NCBI RefSeq assembly: GCF_002776525.5 | Contig: NC_045443.1 | Coordinates: 47,137,896 to 47,201,895, forward strand | Length of the DNA stretch: 64,000 nucleotides | Source of the DNA: Piliocolobus tephrosceles | Taxonomy: Eukaryota; Chordata; Mammalia; Primates; Cercopithecidae | Direction: 5' to 3' | In this document: in pieces, positions 38,901 through 44,870 of the stretch | Numbering within the stretch: the stretch's first letter is position 1 | How the letters are laid out: each line of letters starts with the position of its first letter | The notes under the pieces: generated by a model | What the model saw: the letters and a program-made list of their open reading frames with translations, nothing else | What the model was told of the DNA's origin: nothing | Databases searched by the model: none | Translations under genes and position numbers: made by a program

Positions 38901-40985
38901 TTAGATCACATGTCAGTACCATCAGCCCCATTTTTCTTTCTTGCTAATTTATTTCCCAGACGGTTTCTCTATTAGCACCTCCTTTTTCTCCCCAGTTCGC
39001 CACCCCATCCCAATCCTTTATTCCTTCCCCCGGGGAGATGGAGTCTCACTCTGTCACCCAGGCTGGAGTGCAGTGGCACAATCATAGTTCACTGTAGCCT
39101 CAAACTCCTGGGCGGAAGCGACCCTTCAGCCTCCTGAGTATCTGGGACCACAGGCGTGTGTCACCACACCCAGCTAATTCTTTTGTTTTTGAAATAGGGT
39201 CTCGCTCTGTCCTAGGTTGGAATACCCGAGTGTGATCTCAGCTCAATGCAACCTCCGCCTTCCCAGTGATCCTTCCACCTCAGCCTCCGAGGTAGCTGGG
39301 ATCACAGGAGCATGCCACCACACCGGCTTTTTCTTTTTCTTTTTTTTTTCTGTAGAGATGGGGTTTTTGTGGCCAGGCATTCACACCTGTAATCCCAGCA
39401 CTTTGGGAGGCTGTGGTGGGTGGATCATTTGAGGTCAGGAGTTCAAGACCAGCCCGGCCAACATGACAAAACCCCATCTCTACTAAAAATACAAAAATTA
39501 GCTGAGTGTGGTGGTGGACGCTTATAATCCCAGCTACCTGGGAGGCTGAGGCAGGACAATTGCTTGAGCCCAGAAGGTGGAGGTTGCAGTGAGCTGAGAT
39601 CACGCCACTGCACTCCAACCTGGGTGACAGAGTGATATTCCATCTCAAAAAAAAAAATAAAACCAGAGATGGGGTTTTGCCATGTTGCCCAGGTTGGTCT
39701 CCTGGACTCAATTGATCCACTCATCTCAGCCCTACAAAGTGCTAAGATTATAGGCATGAGCCACTATGCCCGACTGCTAATGTTTTCAGAGACAGTCTTG
39801 CTATGTTGCCCAAACTGGTCTCAAACTCCTGGCATCAAGTGATTCTCCTGCCTCAGCCTCCTGAGTAGCTGGGATTACAGGTGCAAGCCACCAAACTTGG
39901 CTCTCAATCATTAATTACTCAGCATCAAATATATGAATTAGGTGAAAGCAGATGCCTAGTATCTCCTTCGAAAAGAAATTGTGGACTGGGCCTGGTGGCT
40001 CATGCCTATAATCCCAGCACGTTGGGAGGCAGAAGTGAGAGGACTGCTTGAGGCCAGGAGGTGGACACCAGCCTGGGTAAAATAGGGAGACCTTATCTCT
40101 ACAAAAAATTTTGAAAAAGTAGCAGGGCATGGTGGCACAACCTGGGAGACAGAGTGACATTCTTAAAAAAGAAAAAAAAGAAAAAAGAAGAAATTATGAC
40201 TTTTTCCCACTTCAACTGAAAATGCTTTTATAGAACACAAAGAAAATCCAGGATAAAAAGTATAGCCAACTACTACTCTAAAGAAAAAAGCAATATCCTA
40301 GTAAATTGTTCCCAGTTCATGGCACAGAAAATAGTGCCAACTATTCAGCGGAAAAAGAATCTTGATAATAAAAAAGCGGCCGCACACAGTGGCTCACGCC
40401 TGTAATCCCAGCACTTTGGGAGGCCGAGGCAGGTGGATCACCTGAGGTCAGGAGTTTGAGAACAGCCTGGTTAACATGCAAAACCCTGTCTCTACTAAAA
40501 ATACAAAAAATTAGCCAGGCGTGGTGGCATGTGCCTGTAATCCCTGCTACTCGAGAGGCTGAGGGAATCGCTTGAACCTGGGGAGCAGAGGTTGCAGTGA
40601 GCCGCGATGTCGCCACTGCGCTCCAGCCTGGGTGACAGAGAGAGACTCCATCTCAAAAAAATAAATAAAGATAATAAAAAAGCCTGGCTAAAACCTGTTA
40701 AGGGCAGCTATAGAAAAGAATTTTAGTGACCATTTAGAATGAGTGTCTGTTAGGCTTTGACCACGTAAGTGACCACTGCTTTATTTTTAGGTAACCCAAA
40801 TGAAAAACAACTTTAAGACTGGAAAATACTTCAGCTTTGTAAAAATCCCAAATTTGAAATCTGTTTTTCCTTTTGGACAGGCCAGCTCAGAATGACTTAC
40901 GGAGTTCATTTCCTTCACTGAGAATCTCTGCCCGGCGCACAAGCTGCTCAAACAGATTCCGCATATTCAGCATCATAGTATCCAT
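14094..40985 (-). CDS. RACGAP1: RACGAP1 (MgcRacGAP/CYK4), complete 632-codon CDS in 16 exons
   Basis: Rac/Rho GTPase-activating subunit of centralspindlin. It pairs with the kinesin KIF23 (MKLP1) at the spindle midzone, recruits ECT2, and is needed for cytokinesis. Coding segments in transcript order (minus strand): 40985-40901, 30716-30514, 29162-29026, 27853-27784, 26155-26102, 25115-25035, 23582-23465, 23120-22990, 21050-20886, 18377-18282, 18197-17999, 16451-16346, 16172-16040, 15923-15788, 14610-14502, 14169-14094. All introns are GT-AG and the segments sum to 1899 nt. Domains: coiled coil about 30-110; Ser-rich PLK1-target region about 144-170; basic KLKKREKR at 176-183; C1 zinc finger with H287, C300, C303, C316, C319, H324, C327, C335; RhoGAP domain about 349-540 with arginine finger R385 and NLAKVFGP at 495-502; TP motifs at T564, T567, T580, T588, T606. 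No frameshift or premature stop. Against the human protein as I remember it there are a few mostly conservative changes (for example T186S, I419V, R440K, R620Q); that comparison is unverified. Confidence 0.98.
14170..14501 (-). other. RACGAP1 intron 16 (332 nt)
   Basis: Single-copy, no repeat seen. Confidence 0.9.
14502..14610 (-). CDS. RACGAP1: RACGAP1 exon 16 (residues 572-607, tail)
   Basis: Encodes [20 protein letters not shown] and on to LTKNTP, then two bases of Arg608. Ser/Thr-rich basic tail with TP motifs at T580, T588 and T606. Acceptor CTTTGAAG is pyrimidine-poor; donor GTATGC. Confidence 0.96.
15291..15579 (-). repeat. Alu in RACGAP1 intron 15
   Basis: Full-length; TATTATATC on both flanks. 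Same orientation as RACGAP1. Confidence 0.92.
15788..15923 (-). CDS. RACGAP1: RACGAP1 exon 15 (residues 527-571, end of RhoGAP)
   Basis: Encodes [20 protein letters not shown] then a linker ending STPQTPDIK, with two TP dipeptides (T564, T567) that fit Cdk consensus minimal sites. One base of Val572 remains at the GTAAGG donor. Confidence 0.97.
16005..16020. repeat. (AC)8 microsatellite in 116-nt intron 14
   Basis: On the transcript this is (UG)8, starting 20 nt after the exon 14 donor and preceded by GGGGTGGG. Confidence 0.9.
16040..16172 (-). CDS. RACGAP1: RACGAP1 exon 14 (residues 482-526, RhoGAP box 3)
   Basis: Encodes [20 protein letters not shown] and on to [15 protein letters not shown] includes Asn495, the conserved Asn that contacts the GTPase in RhoGAP domains. 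Donor GTAGGC is followed closely by GGGGTGGG and a (TG)8 tract (16005-16020) in a 116-nt intron. Confidence 0.97.
16346..16451 (-). CDS. RACGAP1: RACGAP1 exon 13 (residues 447-481, RhoGAP)
   Basis: Encodes [18 protein letters not shown] then [17 protein letters not shown] and two bases of Arg482. LPxxNRDTLxFLMxHL is the conserved helix of RhoGAP domains. Donor GTGAGT. Confidence 0.97.
16736..16890 (-). repeat. Ancient mammalian repeat (MIR/L2-like)
   Basis: ATTCATTCATAAAACATATT, CTACGATGTGCCAGG, CTTACCTTATGTAACCTACA and ATTCTATTGGTGGAGTCAGTC follow the familiar order of a common ancient repeat. Subfamily uncertain. Confidence 0.5.
17299..17615 (+). repeat. Alu with (CAAA)n tail, intron 12
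   Basis: Full dimer followed by about eight CAAA units. Left target copy AAAAAGAGTAAG is at 17286-17297. Confidence 0.92.
17618..17937 (+). repeat. AluY/S with (AAAT)n tail, inserted in the tail of the previous Alu
   Basis: Full dimer. The outer duplication AAAGAGAGTAAG follows it, not the previous Alu, so this copy is the later insertion. Confidence 0.92.
17999..18197 (-). CDS. RACGAP1: RACGAP1 exon 12 (residues 381-446, catalytic arginine)
   Basis: Starts [11 protein letters not shown]: Arg385 is the GAP arginine finger, and S387 and S410 match reported Aurora B sites. [14 protein letters not shown] at 421-434 carries the conserved Lys of RhoGAP box 2. One base of codon 447 spills into the next exon. 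The acceptor reads AATAG|ACAG|G, so a second AG lies 4 nt inside the exon. Confidence 0.97.
18282..18377 (-). CDS. RACGAP1: RACGAP1 exon 11 (residues 349-380, RhoGAP start)
   Basis: A 96-nt in-frame exon. Encodes [20 protein letters not shown] through [10 protein letters not shown], the first helices of the RhoGAP fold. Followed by the shortest intron of the gene (84 nt, 18198-18281). Confidence 0.97.
18940..19238 (+). repeat. Alu, intron 10
   Basis: Full dimer, A17 tail, flanks AATGTACAGG and AAGTACAGG. Confidence 0.93.
19354..19649 (-). repeat. Alu (AluJ-like), intron 10
   Basis: Full but diverged antisense copy. Confidence 0.9.
19887..20185 (+). repeat. Alu, intron 10
   Basis: Full dimer; flanks AAGAACAGACAT and AAGAATGGACAT. 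Confidence 0.92.
20200..20494 (+). repeat. Alu, intron 10
   Basis: Full dimer directly after the previous one; AGAATGGACA on both sides. Confidence 0.92.
20600..20692. repeat. Purine-rich low-complexity tract
   Basis: Almost all G/A on the plus strand, with GGAAAGGAGAAGCAGGGAA occurring twice in tandem near 20632-20670. Confidence 0.85.
20886..21050 (-). CDS. RACGAP1: RACGAP1 exon 10 (residues 294-348, C1 zinc finger)
   Basis: A 165-nt in-frame exon carrying seven of the eight zinc ligands: C300, C303, C316, C319, H324, C327, C335, with spacing X2-X12-X2-X4-X2-X7 exactly as in C1 domains. Continues to [12 protein letters not shown] at the entry of the GAP domain. The C1 domain takes part in membrane association at the midzone/furrow (family knowledge). 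Confidence 0.98.
21115..21411 (-). repeat. Alu, intron 9 (inserted in the poly-T of the next)
   Basis: Full antisense copy. ATAATCAACT precedes it (21106-21115) and recurs only after the following Alu. Confidence 0.92.
21412..21715 (-). repeat. Alu, intron 9
   Basis: Full antisense copy with a GGAGGTTGGC insertion in the promoter half; followed by ATAATCAACT. Confidence 0.92.
21716..21960 (-). repeat. MIR, intron 9
   Basis: ACATTTATTGAGCACTTAGT, GTGCC, TAATCCCATAAGATAGG, AAGTAACTTG and AGGTCATCCAGCTGG follow the reversed MIR consensus. Confidence 0.78.
21966..22270 (+). repeat. Alu, intron 9
   Basis: Full dimer; AAAACCTGGATGTT (21945-21958) and AAAATCTGGATGTT (22271-22284) flank it. Confidence 0.93.
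22460..22746 (+). repeat. Alu (AluJ-like), intron 9
   Basis: Full dimer; perfect duplication AAAAAGTACTAACAAT at 22443-22458 and 22747-22762. Confidence 0.93.
22990..23120 (-). CDS. RACGAP1: RACGAP1 exon 9 (residues 250-293, C1 domain start)
   Basis: Acceptor TTTTCTAG|GT completes Gly250. Encodes [18 protein letters not shown] through [10 protein letters not shown]. His287 in RLHDF is the first zinc ligand of the C1 finger. Donor GTAAGT on a codon boundary. Confidence 0.97.
23465..23582 (-). CDS. RACGAP1: RACGAP1 exon 8 (residues 211-249)
   Basis: Acceptor TTGTTGCAG|GGG. Encodes [18 protein letters not shown] through [11 protein letters not shown] and one base of Gly250; donor GTGCAT is weak. 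Ser214 (NES) is retained, a position reported as phosphorylated in the human protein. Linker ahead of the C1 domain. Confidence 0.96.
23708..24316 (-). repeat. Alu, intron 7, split by a younger Alu
   Basis: Right part 23708-23880 and left part 24175-24316 are one antisense Alu. CTGAAAC flanks both outer ends. Confidence 0.9.
23881..24174 (-). repeat. AluY nested in the previous Alu
   Basis: Complete antisense copy; GACTGATTTTT and GGCTGATTTTT mark the internal target duplication. Confidence 0.9.
24348..24484 (+). repeat. Free left Alu monomer (FLAM-like), intron 7
   Basis: Only the left arm plus A-rich tail, with its own duplication GAAATCTCAT (24334-24343 and 24485-24494), so it is a monomer insertion, not a truncated dimer. 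Confidence 0.85.
24629..24922 (+). repeat. Alu, intron 7
   Basis: Full dimer; AAAAACTTTAACCAAA and AAAAACTGTAACCAAA flank it. Confidence 0.93.
25035..25115 (-). CDS. RACGAP1: RACGAP1 exon 7 (residues 184-210)
   Basis: An 81-nt in-frame exon (acceptor TTTTTAG, donor GTAAGA). Encodes [20 protein letters not shown] then IGSTVDQ: a basic, Ser- and Pro-rich linker with predicted disorder. Confidence 0.96.
25242..25261. repeat. (CT)10 microsatellite, intron 6
   Basis: Uninterrupted CT dinucleotides. Confidence 0.95.
25656..25943 (+). repeat. Alu, intron 6
   Basis: Full dimer; approximate flanks AGAGTACCAACACTG and AGAGAATATCAATACTG. Confidence 0.92.
26102..26155 (-). CDS. RACGAP1: RACGAP1 exon 6 (residues 166-183, basic tract)
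   Basis: A 54-nt in-frame exon after AACAG. Encodes [18 protein letters not shown] and ends at a GTATGT donor. The lysine/arginine run is a candidate nuclear localisation or membrane-contact segment. Being a multiple of three, it could be skipped without frame loss; nothing here shows that it is. Confidence 0.96.
26156..27783 (-). other. RACGAP1 intron 5 (1628 nt), no Alu
   Basis: AT-rich and single-copy by eye; one of the few long Alu-free stretches of the gene. Confidence 0.85.
27784..27853 (-). CDS. RACGAP1: RACGAP1 exon 5 (residues 142-165, PLK1-target stretch)
   Basis: Acceptor GATCTAG|A completes Arg142. Encodes [18 protein letters not shown] then TDESL. The serines correspond to S149, S157 and S164 of the human protein, reported PLK1 sites that create the ECT2 BRCT-binding surface (known for the family). 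Donor GTAATA. Confidence 0.96.
27854..29025 (-). other. RACGAP1 intron 4 (1172 nt)
   Basis: Single-copy apart from the truncated Alu at 28627-28860. Confidence 0.85.
28627..28860 (+). repeat. AluY, 5'-truncated, intron 4
   Basis: Begins within the left arm at CCATCCTAGCTAACACGG and ends in (AAAT)n. Right arm has GATCCAGCCACTGC. Confidence 0.9.
29026..29162 (-). CDS. RACGAP1: RACGAP1 exon 4 (residues 97-141)
   Basis: Acceptor TCTGTAG|GAA. Encodes [17 protein letters not shown] through [13 protein letters not shown], the end of the coiled coil and start of the linker, and stops after two bases (AG) of Arg142 at a GTGGAG donor, which lacks the usual A at +3. Confidence 0.96.
29163..30513 (-). 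other. RACGAP1 intron 3 (1351 nt)
   Basis: Single-copy except the young Alu at 29964-30266. Confidence 0.85.
29964..30266 (+). repeat. AluY, Old World monkey type, intron 3
   Basis: Contains GATCCGGCCACTGCACTCC. Perfect 15-bp duplication TGAAATCTGTCTGTT at 29949-29963 and 30267-30281 indicates a recent insertion. Confidence 0.95.
30514..30716 (-). CDS. RACGAP1: RACGAP1 exon 3 (residues 29-96, coiled coil)
   Basis: Begins after TTTCCTCAG and completes codon 29 (C|AA, Gln). Encodes [16 protein letters not shown] through [12 protein letters not shown], the charged heptad-rich start of the coiled coil that binds KIF23. Ends on a codon boundary at a GTGTGT donor. Length 203 nt. Confidence 0.97.
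30717..31927 (-). other. Start of RACGAP1 intron 2, single-copy 1.2 kb
   Basis: No repeat beyond A-runs (31326-31340, 31913-31923); no gene recognised. Confidence 0.7.
31928..32219 (+). repeat. AluY-like, intron 2
   Basis: Full dimer; AAAGTAT / AAGTATT flanks. Confidence 0.92.
32571..32871 (-). repeat. Alu, intron 2
   Basis: Full antisense copy. Confidence 0.92.
32875..33164 (-). repeat. Alu, intron 2, abutting the previous one
   Basis: Full antisense copy with a short ACTTTTTAC start. Confidence 0.92.
33367..33622 (+). repeat. Alu with internal right-arm deletion
   Basis: CTACTCCAGGAGGCAGAGG joins sequences normally about 40 nt apart. Flanks AAAGATTTATAAAATTCA and AAAGACTTATAAAATTCA. Confidence 0.92.
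33649..33951 (+). repeat. AluY, Old World monkey type
   Basis: GATCCGGCCACTGCACTCC present; perfect duplication AAAATTCAAATTACAG at 33633-33648 and 33952-33967; A26 tail. Confidence 0.95.
34034..34338 (+). repeat. AluY, Old World monkey type
   Basis: GATCCGGCCACTGCACTCC present; AAAAAGGAGGAAAGAG at 34018-34033 and 34339-34354; tail (AAAAAG)n. Confidence 0.95.
34555..34650 (+). repeat. L2 3'-end fragment
   Basis: ACACACAGTAGACACTTGAA...TGTTGAACAAATGAATGAATG matches the typical L2 terminus. Confidence 0.55.
35304..35592 (-). repeat. Alu, intron 2
   Basis: Full antisense copy; GGACTTAGCT / GGACTTAAGCT flanks. Confidence 0.92.
35622..35922 (+). repeat. Alu, intron 2
   Basis: Full dimer, A20 tail; CAATACA on both sides. 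Confidence 0.92.
36034..36342 (+). repeat. Alu, intron 2
   Basis: Full dimer with AAAAAG-type tail. Confidence 0.92.
36429..37079 (+). repeat. Alu (old) split by a younger Alu
   Basis: Left arm at 36429-36560 and right arm at 36917-37078. The 36561-36642 link is A-rich non-Alu DNA. Outer duplication AAAAGCCAACATT lies at 36416-36428 and again at 37691-37703. Confidence 0.85.
36643..36916 (+). repeat. AluY nested in the old Alu
   Basis: Full start and A18 tail, with short deletions in both arms. Confidence 0.9.
37080..37386 (+). repeat. Alu in the tail of the old Alu
   Basis: Full dimer with (AAAAT)n tail. Confidence 0.9.
37388..37690 (+). repeat. Alu, last of the nested cluster
   Basis: Full dimer; followed by AAAAGCCAACATT, the outer duplication of the cluster. 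Confidence 0.9.
37850..38010 (-). repeat. MIR-like
   Basis: CTATTTTATAGGTGGAGAAACAG and GTAAAAGCTAGCAC follow reversed MIR order. Confidence 0.5.
38150..38480 (+). repeat. L2 3' region
   Basis: GGGTAATCTTCCTAAAGCAC, TTTTGATTATGTCACTCCCC and a terminal ATATTTGCTGAATGAA are L2 words. Confidence 0.6.
38481..39026 (-). other. RACGAP1 intron 2, single-copy stretch
   Basis: Nothing recognised beyond pyrimidine-rich sequence at 38930-39020. Confidence 0.5.
39184..39776 (-). repeat. Alu, middle level of the nest
   Basis: Parts 39184-39368 and 39665-39776, interrupted by a plus-strand Alu. Confidence 0.8.
39369..39664 (+). repeat. Alu, innermost level of the nest
   Basis: Full dimer; AGAGATGGGGTTTT duplicated at 39354-39367 and 39665-39678. 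Confidence 0.9.
39983..40185 (+). repeat. Alu with internal deletion
   Basis: Left arm plus ends of the right arm; GGTGGCACAACCTGGGAGAC joins distant right-arm positions. Confidence 0.85.
40378..40669 (+). repeat. Alu, intron 2
   Basis: Full dimer; GATAATAAAAAAGC on both sides (40364-40377, 40670-40683). Confidence 0.93.
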
Positions 40986-40989
40986 CTTT
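40901..40989 (-). CDS. RACGAP1: RACGAP1 exon 2 (start codon; residues 1-28)
   Basis: Acceptor TTGGCAG, then AAAG and the ATG at 40985-40983. Encodes [20 protein letters not shown] and on to codon 28, and leaves one base (C) of codon 29 before the GTAAGT donor at 40900-40895. The start is fixed by the family N-terminus MDTMMLN; M4 and M5 are in-frame alternatives. Intron 1 upstream is about 8.3 kb and intron 2 downstream is 10.2 kb. Confidence 0.97.
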
Positions 40990-42127
40990 CTGCCAAGAAA
41001 TCAAATATACATTAGGGGTCCTGCCTTCTCACCCACGACAGAAGATTCTATAGCAATCCAGCCATCAGTGACCAACATCTGGACTCTTCCATTTATAACT
41101 ACCATTATAAGAATCTCAAGCTAACAACAGATGTTTTGTGTGATTCTTATTATAAAAACAAACTTGGAATATTTAAGACTCATCTGAAAATTAGAAAACC
41201 ATTTCAGACCTTTGAATATAACAGCCCCTCCAATCACTTTGTAGCAGAAAACAAATAGGAAAGAGCATGTCAGTTGATTACTAAGTGACTGACCAATAAC
41301 AAAATGTGGTTCTTCAAGTCAAGCCTATTGATTAATATAATACTTTTGCCAGTTTATTCCTTGTGGGCCTTGAAGACCTACAATGTAACTTGAAATATCT
41401 GTTTTTAATTTCATTTTTAGCTAATGCCCCTGTTGCAACTGCCTTTTAAAATGCAGGACATGGTCAGCACATTTCCTACCAACAGCACAGATGACGTCAC
41501 ACGAATGATTAAGTGGGAAAATCGCCAGCTCAGCAGCACAAGAATTATTTCTGTAATGCAGGGCTCTCTGCTGGGCTGCGTGCAGGAACTACGTCTAACA
41601 AATTTATTCTAAGTAGAGGCAAAGGATTATGTTGTACCACATTCTGGCATCAGAGAGACAATACACCACCTTCACAGTTCGAAGGGCAAAGCAAAAATCA
41701 TTTGCTACTGTGTTCTGTATAGTGAATTTCAGGCTTCGTATTTCCCCCCAAAGGCCTGCTGATACTATAGAAAAAACAGTGTCGTTACAGGCTGTTATAT
41801 TCCAAATAGACTTTAACTGGGAACACTTTGAGGAAATAAGATCTTCACTTAACAGTCAAGAAAGAAAGACATTAACTGGATGTTATGAAAACTATCAAGG
41901 AAATGAAATAAAAAGTCAAATTTCATTAGAAATATAATGTCCTCAGAAATACCATTAAAGGATTCTTATGTTTCTCTTAACCAATGCTTCAACATTCTAG
42001 TCCAGGTCCTTATTTCCTAAACAAAATTTTAAGAACTCTTATGAAGGGTTAGTGATTTTGCAATGTTTAGAAGATTGTACCACAAGCTATGAGAGCAAGA
42101 AAAAATATATTAAAAAGCACAAAGAAC
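40990..42127 (-). other. 3' end of RACGAP1 intron 1, Alu-free
   Basis: Single-copy by eye; contains the CRE palindrome at 41492-41499. Only chance-length ORFs. Confidence 0.6.
41492..41499. promoter_or_regulatory. Full CRE palindrome TGACGTCA in RACGAP1 intron 1
   Basis: Perfect 8-bp CREB/ATF site in an Alu-free part of intron 1, about 500 bp upstream of coding exon 2. The surrounding 41.4-41.95 kb is single-copy by eye. Confidence 0.5.
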
Positions 42128-42145
42128 AAAGAATATATGAACATA

Positions 42146-42420
42146 GGCTGGGCACGGTGGCTCACATCTATAATCCCAGCACTTTGGGAGGCCAAGGTGG
42201 GCGGATCACTTGAGGTCAGGAGTTCGAGACCAGCCTGGGCCAACGTGGCGAAACCCTGTCTCTAGTAAAAACACAAAAATTAGCTGGACACAGTGATGTG
42301 TGCCTGTAATCCCAGCTACTTGGGAGGCTGAGGCAGGAGGATTGCTTGAACCTGAGAGGCAGAGGTTGAGCTGAGACGGTGCCACTGTACTCCAGTCTGG
42401 GTGCCAGAGCAAAAAAAAAA
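42146..42420 (+). repeat. Alu, intron 1
   Basis: Dimer with a short right-arm deletion; AAAGAATATATGAACATA and AAAGAATATATAAATATA flank it. Confidence 0.92.
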
Positions 42421-42439
42421 AAAGAATATATAAATATAA

Positions 42440-43090
42440 GATATTTTCTATTAAGTGCTGCAGAATTATTCATTTATACTCATACGATAATTGCTGTAAT
42501 AGAAAAAAAGTTTTCAGTTCCAAGCCTGGATGCAATATATACCTGAATCAGGGCCGGAAACCAAGATTTTCAAATGGCAAGTATCTGTTCCAAGCTACAT
42601 AATCACAGTAAGCTGCTAAGCAACCAGACCAACAAATGTATTACAAAGATCTTTCTCTAAACTAAGAACAAAACTAAAAGGATAGCATTAAAACCGGCAG
42701 GAAGAGCTGTGGAATTCATGGAGACTCCACGGATTTAACAATATAACGAAATAAGCAACATACCCCAAGTGCTACAGGACAGAAACGGGCAGGACATTGG
42801 GTAGTCAATTCAAATGTTGATTTCCTTTGGCTCTCATGAGGTAAAAATGGAAGACTCTAATCAATAGTTTTAATATAAGGTATTGCTTTTTATCATCTCG
42901 GCACTCACTCACATATTGTGAGACTATAAGACAGTGAGCTCAATACCACAGCAAAACTTCTAATCTAAGAATTCAAAAAGGAAAATTTCATGGTGCTAGG
43001 ATGTTGAAAACTGGTTGTTTAAAAAAAAATATTTTTTTTTTTTTTGGAGGGGGGTGGTTAAGTCTTAAATTATAATATAACCTGTTCTTT
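42440..43090 (-). other. Intron 1 single-copy stretch
   Basis: No repeat or gene recognised apart from a T-run at 43031-43045. Confidence 0.5.
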
Positions 43091-43097
43091 TGTTGTT

Positions 43098-43223
43098 TTT
43101 TTTTTTTAATTTTTTGAGACAGAGTCTTGCTCTGTCCTCCAGGCCAGAGTACACTGGCGCCACCTCAGCTCACTGCAACCTCTGCCTCCCGGGTTCAAGT
43201 GATTCTCTGGCCTCAGCCTCCTT
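43098..43223 (-). repeat. Alu fragment, intron 1
   Basis: Poly-T plus the right-arm end only; stops at CTCAGCCTCC. Confidence 0.85.
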
Positions 43224-43844
43224 ACATTGTTCTACCCTTCCTGTTTATGTACATCAACTATCCTACTCACTGACCTACCCTATCTCACACCCTACTGACT
43301 TCCAATTTTGATTTCCCTATTTTTATCATTCTCTCAGTCGCTCGGTTCCAAACTTCAGAATCACCTCTAGTTCCTCCCTTTCCCACAGCATCATCACTAA
43401 ACCTTGTGTACTCTTCTCTCATGTATCTACCATACCCACCCCCTCATCACTTGTAGGTTGTCACCACTCACTTCAATTGTGCTCCCTGCCTCCAGTCTTT
43501 CCCCCACTGCTTCCGGCAGTTGCCACTCAGATACAAACTCTTTGCACTTGAATTAAACTTTACCATATGATTCTGTCCTGTGTCCCAAGTAGACTGTAAA
43601 TTTGAGGGGGGAACCCTTACATGTAGCACTTCTATATTACACACACAAGCATGCAAGCATGTAGTATTTAATACGATGCTCACAAAAAAAATTGATATAT
43701 ATTAATTCAGAGAGGAAACACACACAGATATCTGTGATGCTATGGTCAAAAGAATTTCCATTCTCCCTCAACATCAACGTGTAATATAGCTTAAAGCAAA
43801 AAGAAGAGTTAAAACGGGGAGAGGGAGCAGAAGTCCTGGGACAA

Positions 43845-44013
43845 GCTGGGTGTGGTGGTGCGTGCCTGTAGTCCCAGCTACTCAGGAGGCTGAGGCAGGA
43901 GGATCACGTGAGTCTAGGAGTTTGAGACCACCCTGATCATCACAAGACTCCCTTCTCTTAAAATAAAAAAATAAATAAATTAATTAATTAATTAATTAAT
44001 TAAATAAATAAAG
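43845..44013 (+). repeat. Free right Alu monomer (FRAM-like) with (TTAA)n tail
   Basis: Right-arm sequence only, with its own duplication GTCCTGGGACAA (43833-43844 and 44014-44025). The tail has six to seven TTAA units. Confidence 0.82.
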
Positions 44014-44384
44014 GTCCTGGGACAAACCTTTAGCTCTTCTATCTACCAGTAGTATAATCTTCAGTAAATCACTTAAATTCCAAGACTCATCTATGAAGTG
44101 AAAACAATAACACTTGCTTTATTTACCTCATAGAATATTATAAAACTTTTAAAATGTATAAGTTGAGAATCTTACTACCAAAATATAAGATATCTTTTAG
44201 TTGGTATCAAGTGAGTTTCTTTTGTTTAGGTTTGGTTTTGGTCTGATAGTTGTTACTTCCATCCTAAAGCAGTGATTCTCAAATCTAGGTGTTTTTTCCC
44301 CTAGGCTGTCTCCAAATAAGGATATCACTAAATTCAGAATTTTAGACCACTTTTTAAAATAGTGCTATACAGTTAGAAAGAAAA

Positions 44385-44870
44385 GAATCGAGTATTTACT
44401 AGGTGCTTTGAAATGATTCAGGCACTAAACTAGACACTTCACATATACTTTAAGTGAATTTGACTTCATTTTGAGATGGAGTCTTGCTCCGTCACCCAGG
44501 CTGGACTGCAGTGGTGCCACCTTGGTTCACTCCAACTTCTGTTTTCAGGGTTCAAGCGATTCTCCTGCCTCAGCCTCCTGAGTAGCTGGGATTATAGGTG
44601 CCCACCACCATGCCCGGCTAATTTTTTTTGTATTTTTAGTAGAGACGGAGTTTCACCATGTTGGCCGGGCTGGTCTCGAACTCCTGACCTCTAGCAATCT
44701 GCTTGCCTCTGCCTCCCAAAGTGCTGGGATTACAGGCATGAGCCACCATGCCTGGCCTCACTAACTTAATTATCTCCATTTTACAGACAATGGGCAACTA
44801 AGGCCAGAGACCTTAAATTGACAAATGTCGAGCTCCTACTGAAACCCAGGTCTGAGTCCAAAATCTATAT
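44385..44870 (-). repeat. MIR split by an Alu, intron 1
   Basis: TATTTACTAGGTGCTTTG / CAGGCACTAAACTAG before, and TCTCCATTTTACAGACAATG / GAAACCCAGGTCTGAGTCC after the Alu at 44469-44757. Confidence 0.7.
44469..44757 (-). repeat. Alu, intron 1, inside MIR
   Basis: Full antisense copy with a very short poly-T (CATTTTGAGA). Confidence 0.92.

Larger units (their letters stand above)
39030..39902 (-). repeat. AluJ, outermost of a three-level nest
   Basis: Right arm 39030-39183 and left arm about 39777-39902; GCTAAT followed by T-rich sequence occurs at both break points. Confidence 0.75.

Noticed and set aside
40377..40384. GCGGCCGC (NotI site) as a CpG-island mark
   Set aside because: It is only the junction of flanking AAAGC with an Alu start; no CpG-rich surroundings.
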